A DNA stretch of 64,000 bases, taken from assembly GCF_026914185.1 (NCBI RefSeq), contig NC_070567.1, positions 6,598,001-6,662,000 of the forward strand, in the 5' to 3' direction. The stretch comes from Puccinia triticina. Its lineage: Eukaryota > Basidiomycota > Pucciniomycetes > Pucciniales > Pucciniaceae. Positions 11,892 through 22,696 of the stretch are shown in pieces. The position numbers and the translations under genes are program-made. The notes beneath the pieces were generated by a model, which was given only the letters and a program-made list of their open reading frames with translations, did no database searches and had not been told where the DNA came from. Position 1 is the stretch's first letter. Each line of letters opens with the position of its first letter.

Positions 11892-12061
11892 TGTTGAAAA
11901 TTCAAGAAGGAATTTGGAAAAGTGGTACTGATTCTTACGTGGAGGTTTTATGAAGATGTTTAAATTTATTTGTGGGTCAACAGGATCAACTTGGTGTGAG
12001 AGAAAAGTCAAGCACGGAAAGTTCTTATTTATAGAAAACGTGGAAAAAAATTGTTAATGTA

Positions 12062-12465
12062 CAGCGCAGGCAAAAAACCCATTCATCAGATCACTCAAGA
12101 ACCTGGAAACCTTATTTCTCACGGGTGCGTTGAGAAGAATACCCTTTTTCCATATGGTGCAACTTCAGACCACCCATTGAACCTAACCACCGCGAAGGTT
12201 GAAGCCACTCTTCTGAAGGGTCAAGCTGAGAAGAAAAACCTTTGGCAAAAGGGCGCGGTGAGCAGCGCAGGCAAATAACCCATTCAATGAATCACTCATG
12301 AAACTGTCCACTTTTTTTCTCAAGGGTGCGTTGAGAAGAAGACCCTTTGTCAAAATGTTGCGAAAAGAGACCACCCATTGAGCCAAGGAACCGCAAAAAT
12401 TGAAGCCACTCTTACGAAGGGTTGAGCTGAGAAGAAACTCCTTTTACAAAAGGGCGCGGTAAAAG
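12062..12465. repeat. Tandem duplication of about 201 bp
   Basis: Two units starting CAGCGCAGGCAAA at 12062 and 12263 share GGGTGCGTTGAGAAGAA, GACCACCCATTGA, GAAGCCACTCTT and AAAGGGCGCGGT in the same order. Divergence is moderate, about 20 percent by eye. No coding potential recognised. Confidence 0.85.
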
Positions 12466-12546
12466 ACGAGGGGTGAGATTCCACACCCTTGTCCCTGAAT
12501 CCTGAATGACAGTATCATCTTCCAAAGTCTCCTGTGATTCTGTTAA

Positions 12547-12771
12547 TCAAATGAGGCGTAAAATAGGAATGGTCGAGTGAACGTGGATACACGAGGCGCA
12601 AGGGATAGGAAAGTGTTCCACAAGGAAGACCTTAGACGAGTAAGGGTCGCCCTTGTAGGAAAATTTGATTTCGAATGCGGGTTTGTATGAATTCAAACCG
12701 GAAAAAGAAACATCACAAGGTAAGTACTGACAATCCCAAGGAAAAGACGATGAAACACCAAAAAATTTCAT
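12547..12771 (-). CDS. Small hypothetical open frame (74 codons)
   Basis: Starts at a true ATG (MKFFGVSSSFPW) and contains the segment AFEIKFSYKGDPYSSKVFLV. It lies upstream of, and on the same strand as, the gene at 11377-11891. It could be a 5' exon of that gene, with the duplicated 12062-12465 block inside a long intron, or it could be chance. No family is recognised. Confidence 0.2.
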   Translation of the reverse strand: MKFFGVSSSFPWDCQYLPCDVSFSGLNSYKPAFEIKFSYKGDPYSSKVFLVEHFPIPCASCIHVHSTIPILRLI

Positions 12772-12789
12772 GCTGAATAATCCATTTAG

Positions 12790-13090
12790 TCGGAAGGAGG
12801 CTGTGCCTGGGTTGAGGGCAAAACATCTTGATGATTGTGAGTTGTAACCAAAGAGGGAGTGGCGTGGAAGGGGTGTGCCCGGTTCAAGGGGAAAAAGTCT
12901 CAGTAATTGTCATCCGTGCCCAAGAAGGGGGCGCGTGTTGGGAAGTTTCCGGTTTGGTAATTATGAACAAACAGGGAATGGCGTGCAAGGGATGTGCCCG
13001 GGTCAAGGGCAAAACGTCTCAAATCATTGTAATCCGTGCCCAAAGAGGGGGCCGCGTGACTTGGGAATGTTCCAGTTCTGTAGGGAGTTG
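12790..13090. repeat. Tandem repeat with units of about 120 bp
   Basis: Two clear copies share GTGTGCCCGG, TCAAGGG, TCCGTGCCCAA and a run of G, with a period near 120 bp. A third, more diverged and partial copy lies at about 12790-12840. Open frames on both strands run through it but look like by-products of the duplication. Confidence 0.7.
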
Positions 13091-13424
13091 AGTATGAGTG
13101 TGTAAAGTTGTTCGGAGGGTACGCTGAGGATGAAAAAAACAAATTACAAAAGAATATATAAGGCTGTTTGCCATGCAGGTCACATGTTTCCCTCGTGGCT
13201 CCGGATCTTGGCATTATTATGCTGCCGGAGCCGCCTGTTACAATGGGGGCTTAAGGGAAATGGGGGCTTCTGACTGGTTAGCGGGACTTGCTCCAGTCTT
13301 ACGGATAATTCCAAAATAACAGGTGGCTTGAAAACCTTTATTACACCAAACTGTTAGAAAGGGAAAAGAACCGGGTAAACCCATGATAAAAATTTCCGTA
13401 AATCACTGTTTTATTGAAACTTAG

Positions 13425-13575
13425 ATAAACCACAAGTTTACAAGATATAAACCACAGGTTTATAAGATGTAAACCACAGGTTTACAAGATTTAAACCACA
13501 GGTTTACAAGATGTAAACCACAGCTTTATAAGATGTAAACCACAAGTTTACAAGATGTAAACCACAGGTTTACAA
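13425..13575. repeat. 22-bp palindromic minisatellite, block 4 (left of insertion)
   Basis: Seven or so forward units, interrupted at 13575 by the fold-back element. The same array continues in the same orientation from 15449, so blocks 4 and 5 were one array before the insertion. Confidence 0.93.
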
Positions 13576-15448
13576 CACCAGGAAAAAAAAGTAGTCAGTT
13601 GATGACAACTGACATGACACAGCTCTGGTTGCAGCTCCGAAGCTACTCCATCTGCTAGTGCAGCCTGCAGGGGTGGCTGGCACACAGCTCAGTGCCCATT
13701 TTGGCACAGCTGAAGCCTCTAGCTTGCAATTTTCACAAGCTGCTCCTCAGCTTTGTCCCAGGCAAAGCTGCTGCTCAGCCTTGGCCCAGGCCCAGCTGCC
13801 CCTCAGTCTTGGCACAGGACAAGCCACTGCTCAGCCTTTGCCTGAGCAAGAACGGGTGTTGATGAACACACACCCGTCCCCCGGAGGCAAGCCCTCGCCC
13901 ACGCCCTTTGAAAAGGGCGTGTGGGACCGCACAGTACCCTTGATAAAGGGCGAAAGGGCATGCACACCCCTGTATGGGCGTGCGAGGGCGTGCACGCCCC
14001 CACATGGGCGTTCACAGGCGTGCACCATGGCTCGTCGGGAGCTCCTCGGCGGGCAGATGCAAGTATACCTGCTCGCCGAGAGCCCCTCGGCGGGCAGTTA
14101 CACTAGATACCACCTCGCCGAGAGCCTCTCGGAGAGCAGGTATACATGCACCTGCTCGCCGAGAGCCTTGCCTGCTCGCCGAGAAGGATAACTCTCGGCG
14201 AGCAGGTATACAAACACCTACCCGCCGAGCCTGCTCACCGAGAGCCCCTCGGCGGGCAGGTGCATGTATACCTGCTCGCGCAGAGAAATCCTCGGCGAGC
14301 AGGCATACAGATCCCACCTCGCCGAGAGCCTCTCGGCGAGCAGGTATACATACACCTGCCCACCGAGCCTGCTCACCGAGAGCCCCTCGGCGGGCAGGTG
14401 CATTTATACCTGCTCGCCGAGAGAAATCCTCGGCGAGCAGGCATACATATCCCACCTCGCCAAGAGCCTCTCGGCGAGCAGGTATACTTGCACCTGCCCG
14501 CGGAGAGGCTCTTGGTGAGCAGGCTCGGCGGGCAGGTGCATGTATACCTGCTCGCCGAGAGAAATCCTCGGCGAGCAGGCATACATATCCCCGCTCGCCG
14601 AGAGCCCTGCCTGCTCGCCGAGAAGGATAACTCTCGGCGAGCAGGTATACAAACACCTGCCCGCCGAGCCTGCTCGCCAAGAGCCCCTCGGCGGGCAGGT
14701 TCAAGTATACCTTCTCGCCAAGAGCCCCTCGGCGGGCAGGTTCAACTATACCTGCTCGCCGAGAGGCTCTTGGCGAGGTGGGATATGTATGCCTGCTTGC
14801 CGAGGATTTATCTCGGCGAGCAGGTATAAATGCACCTGCCCGCCGAGGGGCTCTCGGTGAGCAGGCTTGGTGGGCAGGTGTATGTATACCTGCTCGCCGA
14901 GAGGAGGTGGGATCTGTATGCCTGCTCGCCGAGGATTTCTCTCGGCGAGCAGGTATAGATGCACCTGCCCGCCGAGGGGCTCTCGGTGAGCAGGCTCGGC
15001 GGGCAGGTGTTTGTATACCTGCTCGCCGAGAGTTGTCCTTGTCGGTGAGCAGGGATACATACACCATACCCGCCGAGGGGCTCTCGGCGAGCAGGTATAT
15101 GTACTTGCGCCTGCCCACCGAGGGGCTCTCGGCGAGCAGGCACGGTGCACGCTTGTGCACGCCTATGTGGGGGCGTGCACGCCCTTGATAAAGGGTGCGC
15201 GGTCCCACACGCCCTGTTCAAAGGGCGTGGTCGTGGGCGTGCCCCCGGAGGACAGGTGTGCATTTATCAATGCCTGTTCTTGCTCAGGCAAAGGCTGAGC
15301 AGTGGCTTGTCCTGTGCCAAGACTGGAGGCAGCTGTGCCTGGGACAAAGCTGAGGATCAGCTCGTGAAAATTGCACTAGAGGCTGGATAGCCAGCTGGAG
15401 CAGGTGTCATGTCAGTTGTCATCTAGTGACTACTGATTTTTCCTGGTG
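13576..15448. mobile_element. 1.87-kb fold-back CACTA-like element (CACCAGG family)
   Basis: TIRs begin CACCAGGAAAAA at 13576 and end with the complement TTTTTCCTGGTG at 15448. The flanking sequence is CAA on both sides, a 3-bp target duplication inside the minisatellite. The arms (about 13576-14030 and 15130-15448) are imperfect inverted copies sharing GATGACAACTGACATGACA, GACAAGCCACTGCTCAGCC and AAAGGGCGTGTGGGACCGC. CAC-starting TIRs, 3-bp duplications and subterminal repeats are CACTA (EnSpm) traits. No transposase is present, so it is non-autonomous. Relatives lie at 54552 and 62289-62400. Confidence 0.85.
14030..15140. repeat. GC-rich palindromic repeat core of the fold-back element
   Basis: Dense alternation of CTCGGCGAGCAGGTATA and complementary TATACCTGCTCGCCGAG modules, about 60-70 bp apart and in both orientations. 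The central 1.1 kb can therefore fold extensively on itself. Long open frames occur on both strands simply because the modules lack stop codons. Confidence 0.9.
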
Positions 15449-16130
15449 CAAGATGTAAACCACAGGTTTACAAGATGTAAACCACAGGTTTACAAGATGT
15501 AAACCACAGGTTTACAAGATGTAAACCACAGGTTTACAAGATGTAAACCACAGGTTTACAAGTTGTAAACCACAGGTTTACAAGATGTAAACCACAGGTT
15601 TACAAGATGTAAACCACAGGTTTACAAGATGTAAACCACAGGTTTACAAGATGTAAACCACAGGTTTACAAGATGTAAACCACAGGTTTACAAGTTGTAA
15701 ACCACAGGTTTACAAGATGTAAACCACAGGTTTACAAGATGTAAACCACAGGTTTACAAGATGTAAACCACAGGTTTACAAGATGTAAACCACAGGTTTA
15801 CAAGTTGTAAACCACAGGTTTACAAGATGTAAACCACAGGTTTACAAGTTGTAAACCACAGGTTTACAAGATGTAAACCACAGGTTTACAAGTTGTAAAC
15901 CACAGGTTTACAAGATGTAAACCACAGGTTTATAAAGATGTAAACCACAGGTTTACAAGATGTAAATCACAGGTTTATAAGATGTAAACCACAGGTTTAC
16001 AAGATGTAAACCACAGGTTTATAAGATGTAAACCTGTGGTTTACAAGCTGTAAACCACAGGTTTAAAAGATGTAAACCACAGGTTTACCAGATATAAACC
16101 ACAGGTTTAAAAGATGCAAACCACAGTCTG
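15449..16130. repeat. 22-bp palindromic minisatellite, block 5
   Basis: Continuation of block 4. About 30 homogeneous forward units with occasional AAGTTG variants, decaying at 15930-16130 where single units are inverted (near 16030) before the 21-bp array begins. Confidence 0.95.
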
Positions 16131-17035
16131 CAAGGTGTCAATCATAGTTTACAAGGTGTAAACCACAGTTTACAAGGTGCAAACCACAGTTTACAAGGTG
16201 TAAACCACAGTTTACAAGGTGTAAACCACAGTTTACAAGGTGTAAACCACAGTTTACAAGGTGTAAACCACAGTTTACAAGGTGTAAACCACAGTTTACA
16301 AGGTGTAAACCACAGTTTACAAGGTGTAAACCACAGTTTACAAGGTGTAAACCACAGTTTACAAGGTGTAAACCACAGTTTACAAGGTGTAAACCACAGT
16401 TTACAAGGTGTAAACCACAGTTTACAAGGTGTAAACCACAGTTTACAAGGTTTAAACCACAGTTTACAAGGTGTAAACCACAGTTTACAAGGTGTAAACC
16501 ACAGTTTACAAGGTGTAAACCACAGTTTACAAGGTGTAAACCACAGTTTACAAGGTGTAAACCACAGTTTACAAGGTGTAAACCACAGTTTACAGGGTGT
16601 AAACCACAGTTTACAAGGTGTAAACCACATTTTACAAGGTGTAAACCACAGTTTACAAGGTGTAAACCACAGTTCACAAGGTGTAACCCACAGTTTACAA
16701 GAAGTAAACCACAGTTTACAAGGTGTAAACCACAGTTTACAAGGTGTAAACCACAGTTTACAAGGTGTAAACCACAGTTTACAAGGTGTAAACCACAGTT
16801 TACAAGGTGTAAACCACAGTTTACAAGGTGTAAACCACAGTTTACAAGGTGTAAACCACAGTTTACAAGGTGTAAACCACAGTTTACAAGGTGTAAACCA
16901 CAGTTTACAAGGTGTAAACCACAGTTTACAAGGTGTAAACCCCAGTTTAAAAGGTATAAACCACAGTTTACAAGGTGTAAACCACAGTTTACAAGGTGTA
17001 AACCCATGTTTGCAAGGTGTAAACCACTGATTACA
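16131..17035. repeat. 21-bp derivative of the minisatellite (about 43 units)
   Basis: The unit GTTTACAAGGTGTAAACC plus ACA is 21 bp, one base shorter than the neighbouring 22-bp unit and carrying GGT instead of GAT. It is very homogeneous, so one base was lost and the new form then amplified. Because 21 is divisible by three, two minus-strand frames stay open for over 300 codons as heptapeptide repeats; these are not treated as genes. Confidence 0.96.
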
Positions 17036-17500
17036 AAATATAAATGTATTAGAACGGCTTGCCTCATCTTGTCTTGGGGAAGGGGTCCTGCATACTATAG
17101 GAACAAGGGTCAGAGTCGTTAGGCATGACTCACATCGTTGTAAAAGTCTATTAGCTTGTCTTGCATCCGCATAGCCCAAACATCCAACTAATCATGGTTG
17201 AGAGGGGATTAGATCAACCACATTAACAAAAGAGGGCAGTGCAGAAAGGAACATAACTTACAATAGAAAACTGTCCATTTGAGAAAAAGAGATTCAGGAA
17301 TGTAGCTAGATTTTCTAGGATTTGAAGAGTTTGATATCCCCACGCGAATAGCGAAAGCCAAGACAAGGAAAAAAGAAGCGGCGAAGAGGATGTACATGGA
17401 AATAGTTCAGAGCAAAGGATTCCTTCCAAGGAAGACGCAACTGGCTGCCAATCCGGCAAAGACCAGACAGAAGAGCATCAAACTAAGATGGTCGGGATAA
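17036..17500. other. Unassigned single-copy sequence
   Basis: About 460 bp between the minisatellite and the 35-bp array. Small overlapping open frames on the minus strand (17209-17459) include a hydrophobic stretch but no recognisable family or start context. Nothing else seen. Confidence 0.3.
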
Positions 17501-17539
17501 AATCACCCAATCAATGCAGGGGACAAAGGAATCAGCTAG

Positions 17540-18110
17540 CCAGGGGGAAACCCTCTTGGCAAGCTGGATACCCGTAACCAGCTCAACGCGAGGAAATTAT
17601 CCCGGCGAGCTGGATACAGGTATCCGGCTCGCCGCGAGGAAATCATCTCGCTGTAACCAGCTCACTCCAGCTAGCCGGGAGAGTTTCCTCTTGGCAAACT
17701 GGCAGCTATCTGGGAGGAAGCCCTCTCGGCGAGCTGGCAGCTATCCGGGAGGAAGCCCTCTCGGCGAGCTGGCAGCTATCCGGGAGGAAGCCCTCTCGGC
17801 GAGCTGGCAGCTATCCGGGAGGAAGCCCTCTCGGAGCTGGCAGCTATCCGTGAGGAAGCCCTCTTGGCGAGCTGGCAGCTATCCGGGAGGAAGCCCTCTC
17901 GGCGAGCTGGCAGCTATCCGGGAGGAAGCCCTCTCGGCGAGCTGGCAGCTATCCGGGAGGAAGCCCTCTCGGAGCTGGCAGCTATCCGTGAGGAAGCCCT
18001 CTTGGCGAGCTGGCAGCTATCCGGGAGGAAGCCCTCTCGGCGAGCTGGCAGCTATCCGGGAGGAAGCCCTTTTGGCGAGCTGGATACCCGTAACAAGCTC
18101 GCCGAGAGGG
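17540..18110. repeat. 35-bp GC-rich tandem array
   Basis: Units of 35 bp (modules GAGCTGGCAGCTATCCGGG and AGGAAGCCCTCTCGGC), with two 32-bp versions lacking three bases. The ends are inverted relative to the interior: AGCTCGCCGAGAGGGCTTCC occurs near 18095. The CTCGGCGAG module also occurs in the fold-back element at 14030-15140, suggesting a related origin. Confidence 0.92.
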
Positions 18111-18134
18111 CTTCCACCAGCTGCCAGCTTGGCG

Positions 18135-18400
18135 GCTTGGGCAACGCGGGGTTGATTAACTCGTCGGACATCTCTGGTCCGACGAGTTAAACCTGTCTAG
18201 TTGAGATGTCCGACGAGTCAAACTTGTCGGACTCACACCCGTCGGACAAGCTAGTCCGACCGGTGAACCTGTCGGACAGGTCTGTCCGACTGGGGAACTC
18301 GTCGGACATACAGGTCCGACCAGTGGGAGCTGGTCGGACAGACATGTCCAAAATCTCCTCGGACGATGTGGTCCGACCAGCCAGTCCGAGGGAAGCTCGG
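18135..18400. repeat. GTCGGAC/GTCCGAC inverted-repeat cluster
   Basis: At least a dozen copies of GTCGGAC or its complement GTCCGAC within about 270 bp, often as pairs around 6-15 bp loops, so many short hairpins can form. The G+C is high compared with the AT-rich flank at 18421. No open frame resembles a protein. Confidence 0.85.
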
Positions 18401-18420
18401 GCTGCGCTCTTAGTAGGAAA

Positions 18421-19260
18421 ATGACCGCCAACCACATAACTTTTTTGTTACACACCCAAACAGTCCAAAAATTTCAGGAATCTTTCCATGATACATATAT
18501 TTGGTGCTATCAAATTATTAGCAATAGTGTGCCATTGTAGATTGACGTATAAGGGGTGCGCGGAGGGCTTACTAGGAAAATGACCGCCAACCATATAACT
18601 TTTTTGTTACATACCCAAACAGTCCAAGAATTTCAGGAAATCTTTCATTTAGCATATCATTTGTGATATGAGATTCATAGCAACTTGATGTGATAAAAAT
18701 AGGAGATATGGGGTGTGTGCAGCGGGCTTTATCCGCGCACACCTTATATATCCTATTTTTATTACACCCCATGGCTAACACATTCATAGCAAGCCTGATG
18801 TGCTACATTGAAAGTTTCCTGAAATTTTTAGACTGTTTGGGTATGTAACAAAAAAGATATAAGGTTGGAGGTCATTTTCCTACTAAGCCCTCCGCGCACC
18901 CCTTATACGTCATTCTACAATGGCACACTATTGCTAATAATATGATAGCACAAAATATATGCATCATGGAAAGTTTCATGAAATTTTTGGACTGTTTGGG
19001 TGTGTAACAAAAAAGGTATATGGTTGGTGGTCATTTCCCTAGTAAGCCCTCCACGCACCCCTTATACGTCATTCTACAATGGCACACTATTGCTAATAAT
19101 TTGATAGCACCAAATATATGTATCATGGAAAGATTCCTGAAATTTTTGGACTGTTTGGGTGTGTAAAAAAAAAAGTTATGTGGTTGGCGGTCATTTTCCT
19201 ACTAAGCCCTACGCGCACCCTTTATATCTCATGTTCTGATGACACACTATTGCTAAGAAA
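18421..19260. repeat. 150-bp dispersed repeat in a tandem and inverted cluster
   Basis: Two units in one orientation (from 18421 and 18574) face three or more in the other (18760-19208). They meet in a palindrome at about 18690-18762 (TAAAAATAGGAGATATGGGG with its complement). Shared landmarks are TGACCGCCAACCA, CAAACAGTCCAA and GCGCACCCCTTATA. Diverged relatives occur at 46440-46760. Confidence 0.85.
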
Positions 19261-19336
19261 TTCAGGGGGTACAATTTATGCATAAATCTCTGTTCTCTCA
19301 AATTTTTATGTCTCTAGTACGTGGAACAAAAAAGTT

Positions 19337-19600
19337 ATACATCCAAGTTTATTAAAGACACAGTTTTATCTGAATTGTAAAAAACAAGATCAAGGGTTCC
19401 CCCTATAAAATAACAAAAGAGAGAAAAAAAAATCAAGGGTTTCCCCTTATGTAAAACTTCCAAAAAATGACCGCACTAATCTCCATACAATAATCATTCA
19501 AAAAAAAAATCTTAACCTAGCCCCCCAACAACAGCAGAGCTGTGTACTCAGGCTCATCCCCCAGCCCGCGTCTAGCGCGCGGGTCAAAAGGGATGGACAT
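19337..19600 (+). repeat. Dispersed repeat, paralogous to 62725-62983
   Basis: Shares CCAAGTTTATTAAAGACAC, AAGATCAAGGGT, GGGTTTCCCC and CACCCAGCCCG-like landmarks, in the same order and orientation, with 62725-62983. Probably two copies of an unclassified transposon end. Confidence 0.7.
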
Positions 19601-20170
19601 GAAGGCCCCCAGCCAGCAGCTAAAGCTACGGACCCGTGGGGGGCCCACTCTTCGCCCCTCAGACTGCACATGTGCAACAGCGGAGGGGTTGAGGGCAATG
19701 GATAGCTGGAAGTGCAGCATCTCCAATCACCCTGGGGGATCGATAGTCTCAAACACTGCCTCTCTTTTAAGCAGTTTGTTCCTTGCTGCGTTGCTAGACT
19801 CTCTGCCGCCATTTTCTCAACTCCCTCTGAATCAAATTCACCGTTACCCTTGCCATGACATTGTACATATCCACCGTCGCTATCTGCAACCCACCAACAC
19901 ACCACCCTATCATCACTGTGCACTAACAAACCACCGTGGCGCAACCTGACTCAGACTTGTACGTCACATCTGCCGTTCCTTTGCCTCACATTCCTTTCCC
20001 CTGTCAATGCTTCTCCATTTTTCCGCTGAAATTCCTCTGAAGCTCCATATTCGCCCCGCTTGACCAGCTCCTTCCAAAACCAAAACCAAAACGGGCCGCG
20101 CAAGTCAATCAGCTTTGGCTTGACCAAAGGGTCCAAGGGTAGCGGAAGTTCGCATTACCTTGGTAGTAAC

Positions 20171-20446
20171 ATGGGTGGCGAGATGGCTTGTTGTTGGATC
20201 AGCTCGGCATCGAATCAGAGCCTCTCTAGCAGAGGGCTACACGAGACACAGATGAGGAGGTCTCAAGCTACCACCTCTTCGCCGAGGCAGATGACAACGG
20301 ATCAGACGATCAAACCGCCTAAATTGCCGGCCCAAGAGGGCAGTTCAAATTTGGAGTCCGCCAAGTCTGAACCCCTCAAGCCTTCTCACCCGCCCTCCCA
20401 GACTTCTCCTCCAAAGCCACCAAAGGAGAAAAAGAAGCCGTGTTGA
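20171..20446 (+). CDS. Hypothetical open frame (91 codons)
   Basis: From a true ATG (MGGEMACCW), rich in Ser, Pro, Lys and Gln, ending KPPKEKKKPC. Open sequence extends upstream without an ATG. It may be an exon of a poorly resolved gene at about 19950-20780 (a possible splice acceptor GTGCAG lies just downstream), or low-complexity chance. No family recognised. Confidence 0.2.
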   Translation: MGGEMACCWISSASNQSLSSRGLHETQMRRSQATTSSPRQMTTDQTIKPPKLPAQEGSSNLESAKSEPLKPSHPPSQTSPPKPPKEKKKPC

Positions 20447-20779
20447 ACTAATTTTTGCTCTGTGCAGGTACTTGGAAGAACGGACTGAATTCAGCTCCTA
20501 GACAGCTCTGCAACGCACAAGGGCCAACCAACGCCCTTGACACCCGAGTCCACCCCGCCGATCTCGCACACATTCAGCTGTATGTCACTCGACGCGCGAG
20601 CCGACCAGTCCGCCGCCAACCCGCTCTTGCATCGCTCTCTTGTCTTGACCTTTAACAAGCTCCCTTCCACCCACAACGCATCCTTTGGCTGTGAATGTGT
20701 TGCACCCAACAACAATATCTGGAAAATTTTGCTTGCCTGTCCCCATCACCCTTTCCCACTCACCCCCTCCACTTGAAGA

Positions 20780-21529
20780 TGTTGCTTGAGAAAAGTGCTG
20801 CTCTTGAAGTAGTGCTCAAGTGAGCCAAGCCAGTTGATCAAAAATTGTTTTTTGATTGTTTTTTTCTGTATTCTCATGATTATTTTGTTTTGCAGCCACA
20901 AATTTATGAGAGGTCAGCAATTAGGTAGATGGTAAACAAAAGAAATAAAGAACATACACCAAAACCAACTGCCTGTGAGACAGCAAAAGAATGTCTTTTG
21001 TTTTTCAGTTGTATCCAGGATCATACATGTTCCTGGAGAGGTTAGCTGTGTACAGTAGCAAGCATGAATTCTAAAGGTACCAGCCAAACTTTATCTCCAG
21101 TCATAATATCCATATACAATCATCTTAGGGAACCTAAGGACACCTACATACAATTGAGCCCTCCTGCTATACCACCATGGCTGGGACACAAGTGCTCAAA
21201 GCTAAGAGATTCTGGGCTATAAGCAGGTCCTAGAAAATTTGGAATGATTAAAAAAATTCATGCTTGGGAAGGAATCATTTTTGGTGAAACTGTTCTATAA
21301 TTAATGGATGGTTGTAATAGAGGGGGGCCAGCCTTGCAAGGAAAACCTGATGTGTCTCAGGGATATTGGATATATTTGTATGAAATTACACTTGGAGGCT
21401 AAATGGGGGGGGCATGAGATTTGAATGCCGGGGAGACAAGGAGAGTAAATAGAGAAGGTGAGTCAACTGAAGCTAAATTTTGCAGCGGCAAAGCTGCCTT
21501 GACCTCTATAATTCTGAATACCAAATTTG
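20780..21529. other. Unassigned intergenic sequence
   Basis: AT-rich with no supported gene. A GCAGCGGCAAAGCTGCC hairpin near 21483-21500, followed by TTGACCTCTATA, looks like a decayed version of the Helitron-like end at 21808. Confidence 0.3.
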
Positions 21530-21716
21530 TTTCATAAAAATTTGATCATACAAATCAGTGAGAGTTGAATTCAAATCACAAAATCATAAAATCATGACAC
21601 TTTTGAGTGATAAATTTTTATGTACAATTCTGGAACTTTGCTCTGTTTTGAGTTTTTGGTTGGAACCTATTTTTTCAGCTTAAATATGATTTTACGCAAG
21701 GCAACTTTGAACACCC
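21530..21716. mobile_element. MITE fragment of the GGTGTTCAAAG family
   Basis: Ends in CAACTTTGAACACC at about 21716. Its interior (AATCATAAAATCATGA, TTTTTCAGCTTA, TTGGAACCTA) matches the element at 45542-45736. The left end is lost or too diverged to see. Confidence 0.6.
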
Positions 21717-21807
21717 TCTAATTGGGAAACTAATGTTAAATTTGCCAATGTAAAAAGGGATAATGGTGAACTGTGTAATTAATTTGTAGAGGCCTAACAC
21801 TGAATTT

Positions 21808-21835
21808 GCAGCGGCGGAGCCGCCTTGGTCTCTAG
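21808..21835 (+). mobile_element. Possible Helitron-like 3' end
   Basis: GCAGCGGCGGAGCCGCC forms a GC hairpin, followed after TTGGTCT by CTAG and then T, the arrangement expected of a Helitron 3' terminus. Similar structures are at 10731-10772 (minus) and 46290-46316. Confidence 0.35.
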
Positions 21836-21869
21836 TATTAAAAATACTAAAAAATAATACAAAAAATTA

Positions 21870-22050
21870 GCACGACGACTCCCAAAAAAAATTTGTTTTG
21901 GGTCGACGACTCCCAAAAAGCCCGTACCCAAAAAAAGGGTCTAGGTTGACGTCAAGCGCTGGTCGAAAAATGGTCGCGCCGACGTATGGGAGTCGTTTTC
22001 CCCAAAAGTTGGGAGTCGTTTTTCCAAGACCCTAATTTTTTGGGGGATCA
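21870..22050. repeat. GACGACTCCCAAAA inverted-repeat cluster
   Basis: Two direct copies of CGACGACTCCCAAAA (about 21880 and 21904) face two inverted copies (GGGAGTCGTTTT, about 21990 and 22011), giving alternative hairpins. Probably a small non-autonomous element. Confidence 0.6.
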
Positions 22051-22655
22051 TAAAAAGCCATTCTCTTGATTCATCAAAAAATATCTCAAGAAATGCACGC
22101 CAATTTTTTGGGGGGAAATGCAGTGCGTGAAGAGCCGTGGCAGAAGTGCGCACTGGTGGCTGGACGTCGAGACGACGACCCCCACAGTGCGCGAAGTAAG
22201 TCCGTATTAATAAGCGTGAGATTCATTATTTTCATGCAGTGCCGTGGTTGTGGTTTTGATAGGTGTTTTAATAAATGGATTTAGAGGGGCAACTTGAGTC
22301 CTTAATTTAGATGGTCCTATGTAGAATCTGGTGTGCACATGATTTGGAAGATTTGGAACATACGCAGATTTCAGTGGCAAGTTGGTAAGATGATTAAAGT
22401 TGCTTGTTATGTACATAAAATCCGATTGGTTTTTGAGATCACCCGGATTTCATTTTGAGGCTGCTGATTATGTAATCCTCGGCTGCGGCACTCGCCTTTT
22501 CTTTCCAAAAAAAATCGGCGGGCCTGCAGCCAGCAGACCAGCCGCAAGCCATCGCCCGAGGATGCAGAACAGCCACCACCAGCGACACCAGAACCCGTCC
22601 CGGCTCAAATCAGTCAGTAGAAGAATGAGGATGCAGAGCACTAACAGTAGTCCTA

Positions 22656-22696
22656 ATAAAATAAAATAAAATAAAATAAAATAAAATAAAATAAAA
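22656..22696. repeat. (AAAAT)n microsatellite
   Basis: Eight tandem AATAA-type pentamers immediately upstream of the serine-rich exon, probably within an intron. Confidence 0.95.

Noticed and set aside
13658..15390. Many overlapping open frames on both strands, up to 398 codons
   Set aside because: All lie in the GC-rich palindromic core of the fold-back element and encode the same short modules in every frame.
16138..17179. Two minus-strand open frames of over 300 codons made of heptapeptide repeats
   Set aside because: They arise because the 21-bp satellite unit is divisible by three and lacks stops; no start context, domain or non-repeat sequence supports a gene.
17514..18190. Plus-strand open frames of 108 and 213 codons
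   Set aside because: Products of the 35-bp tandem array, which changes frame every unit; no protein family.
19498..19949. Overlapping open frames on both strands (148 and 135 codons)
   Set aside because: They partly lie in a dispersed repeat shared with 62725-62983 and have no recognisable domain.
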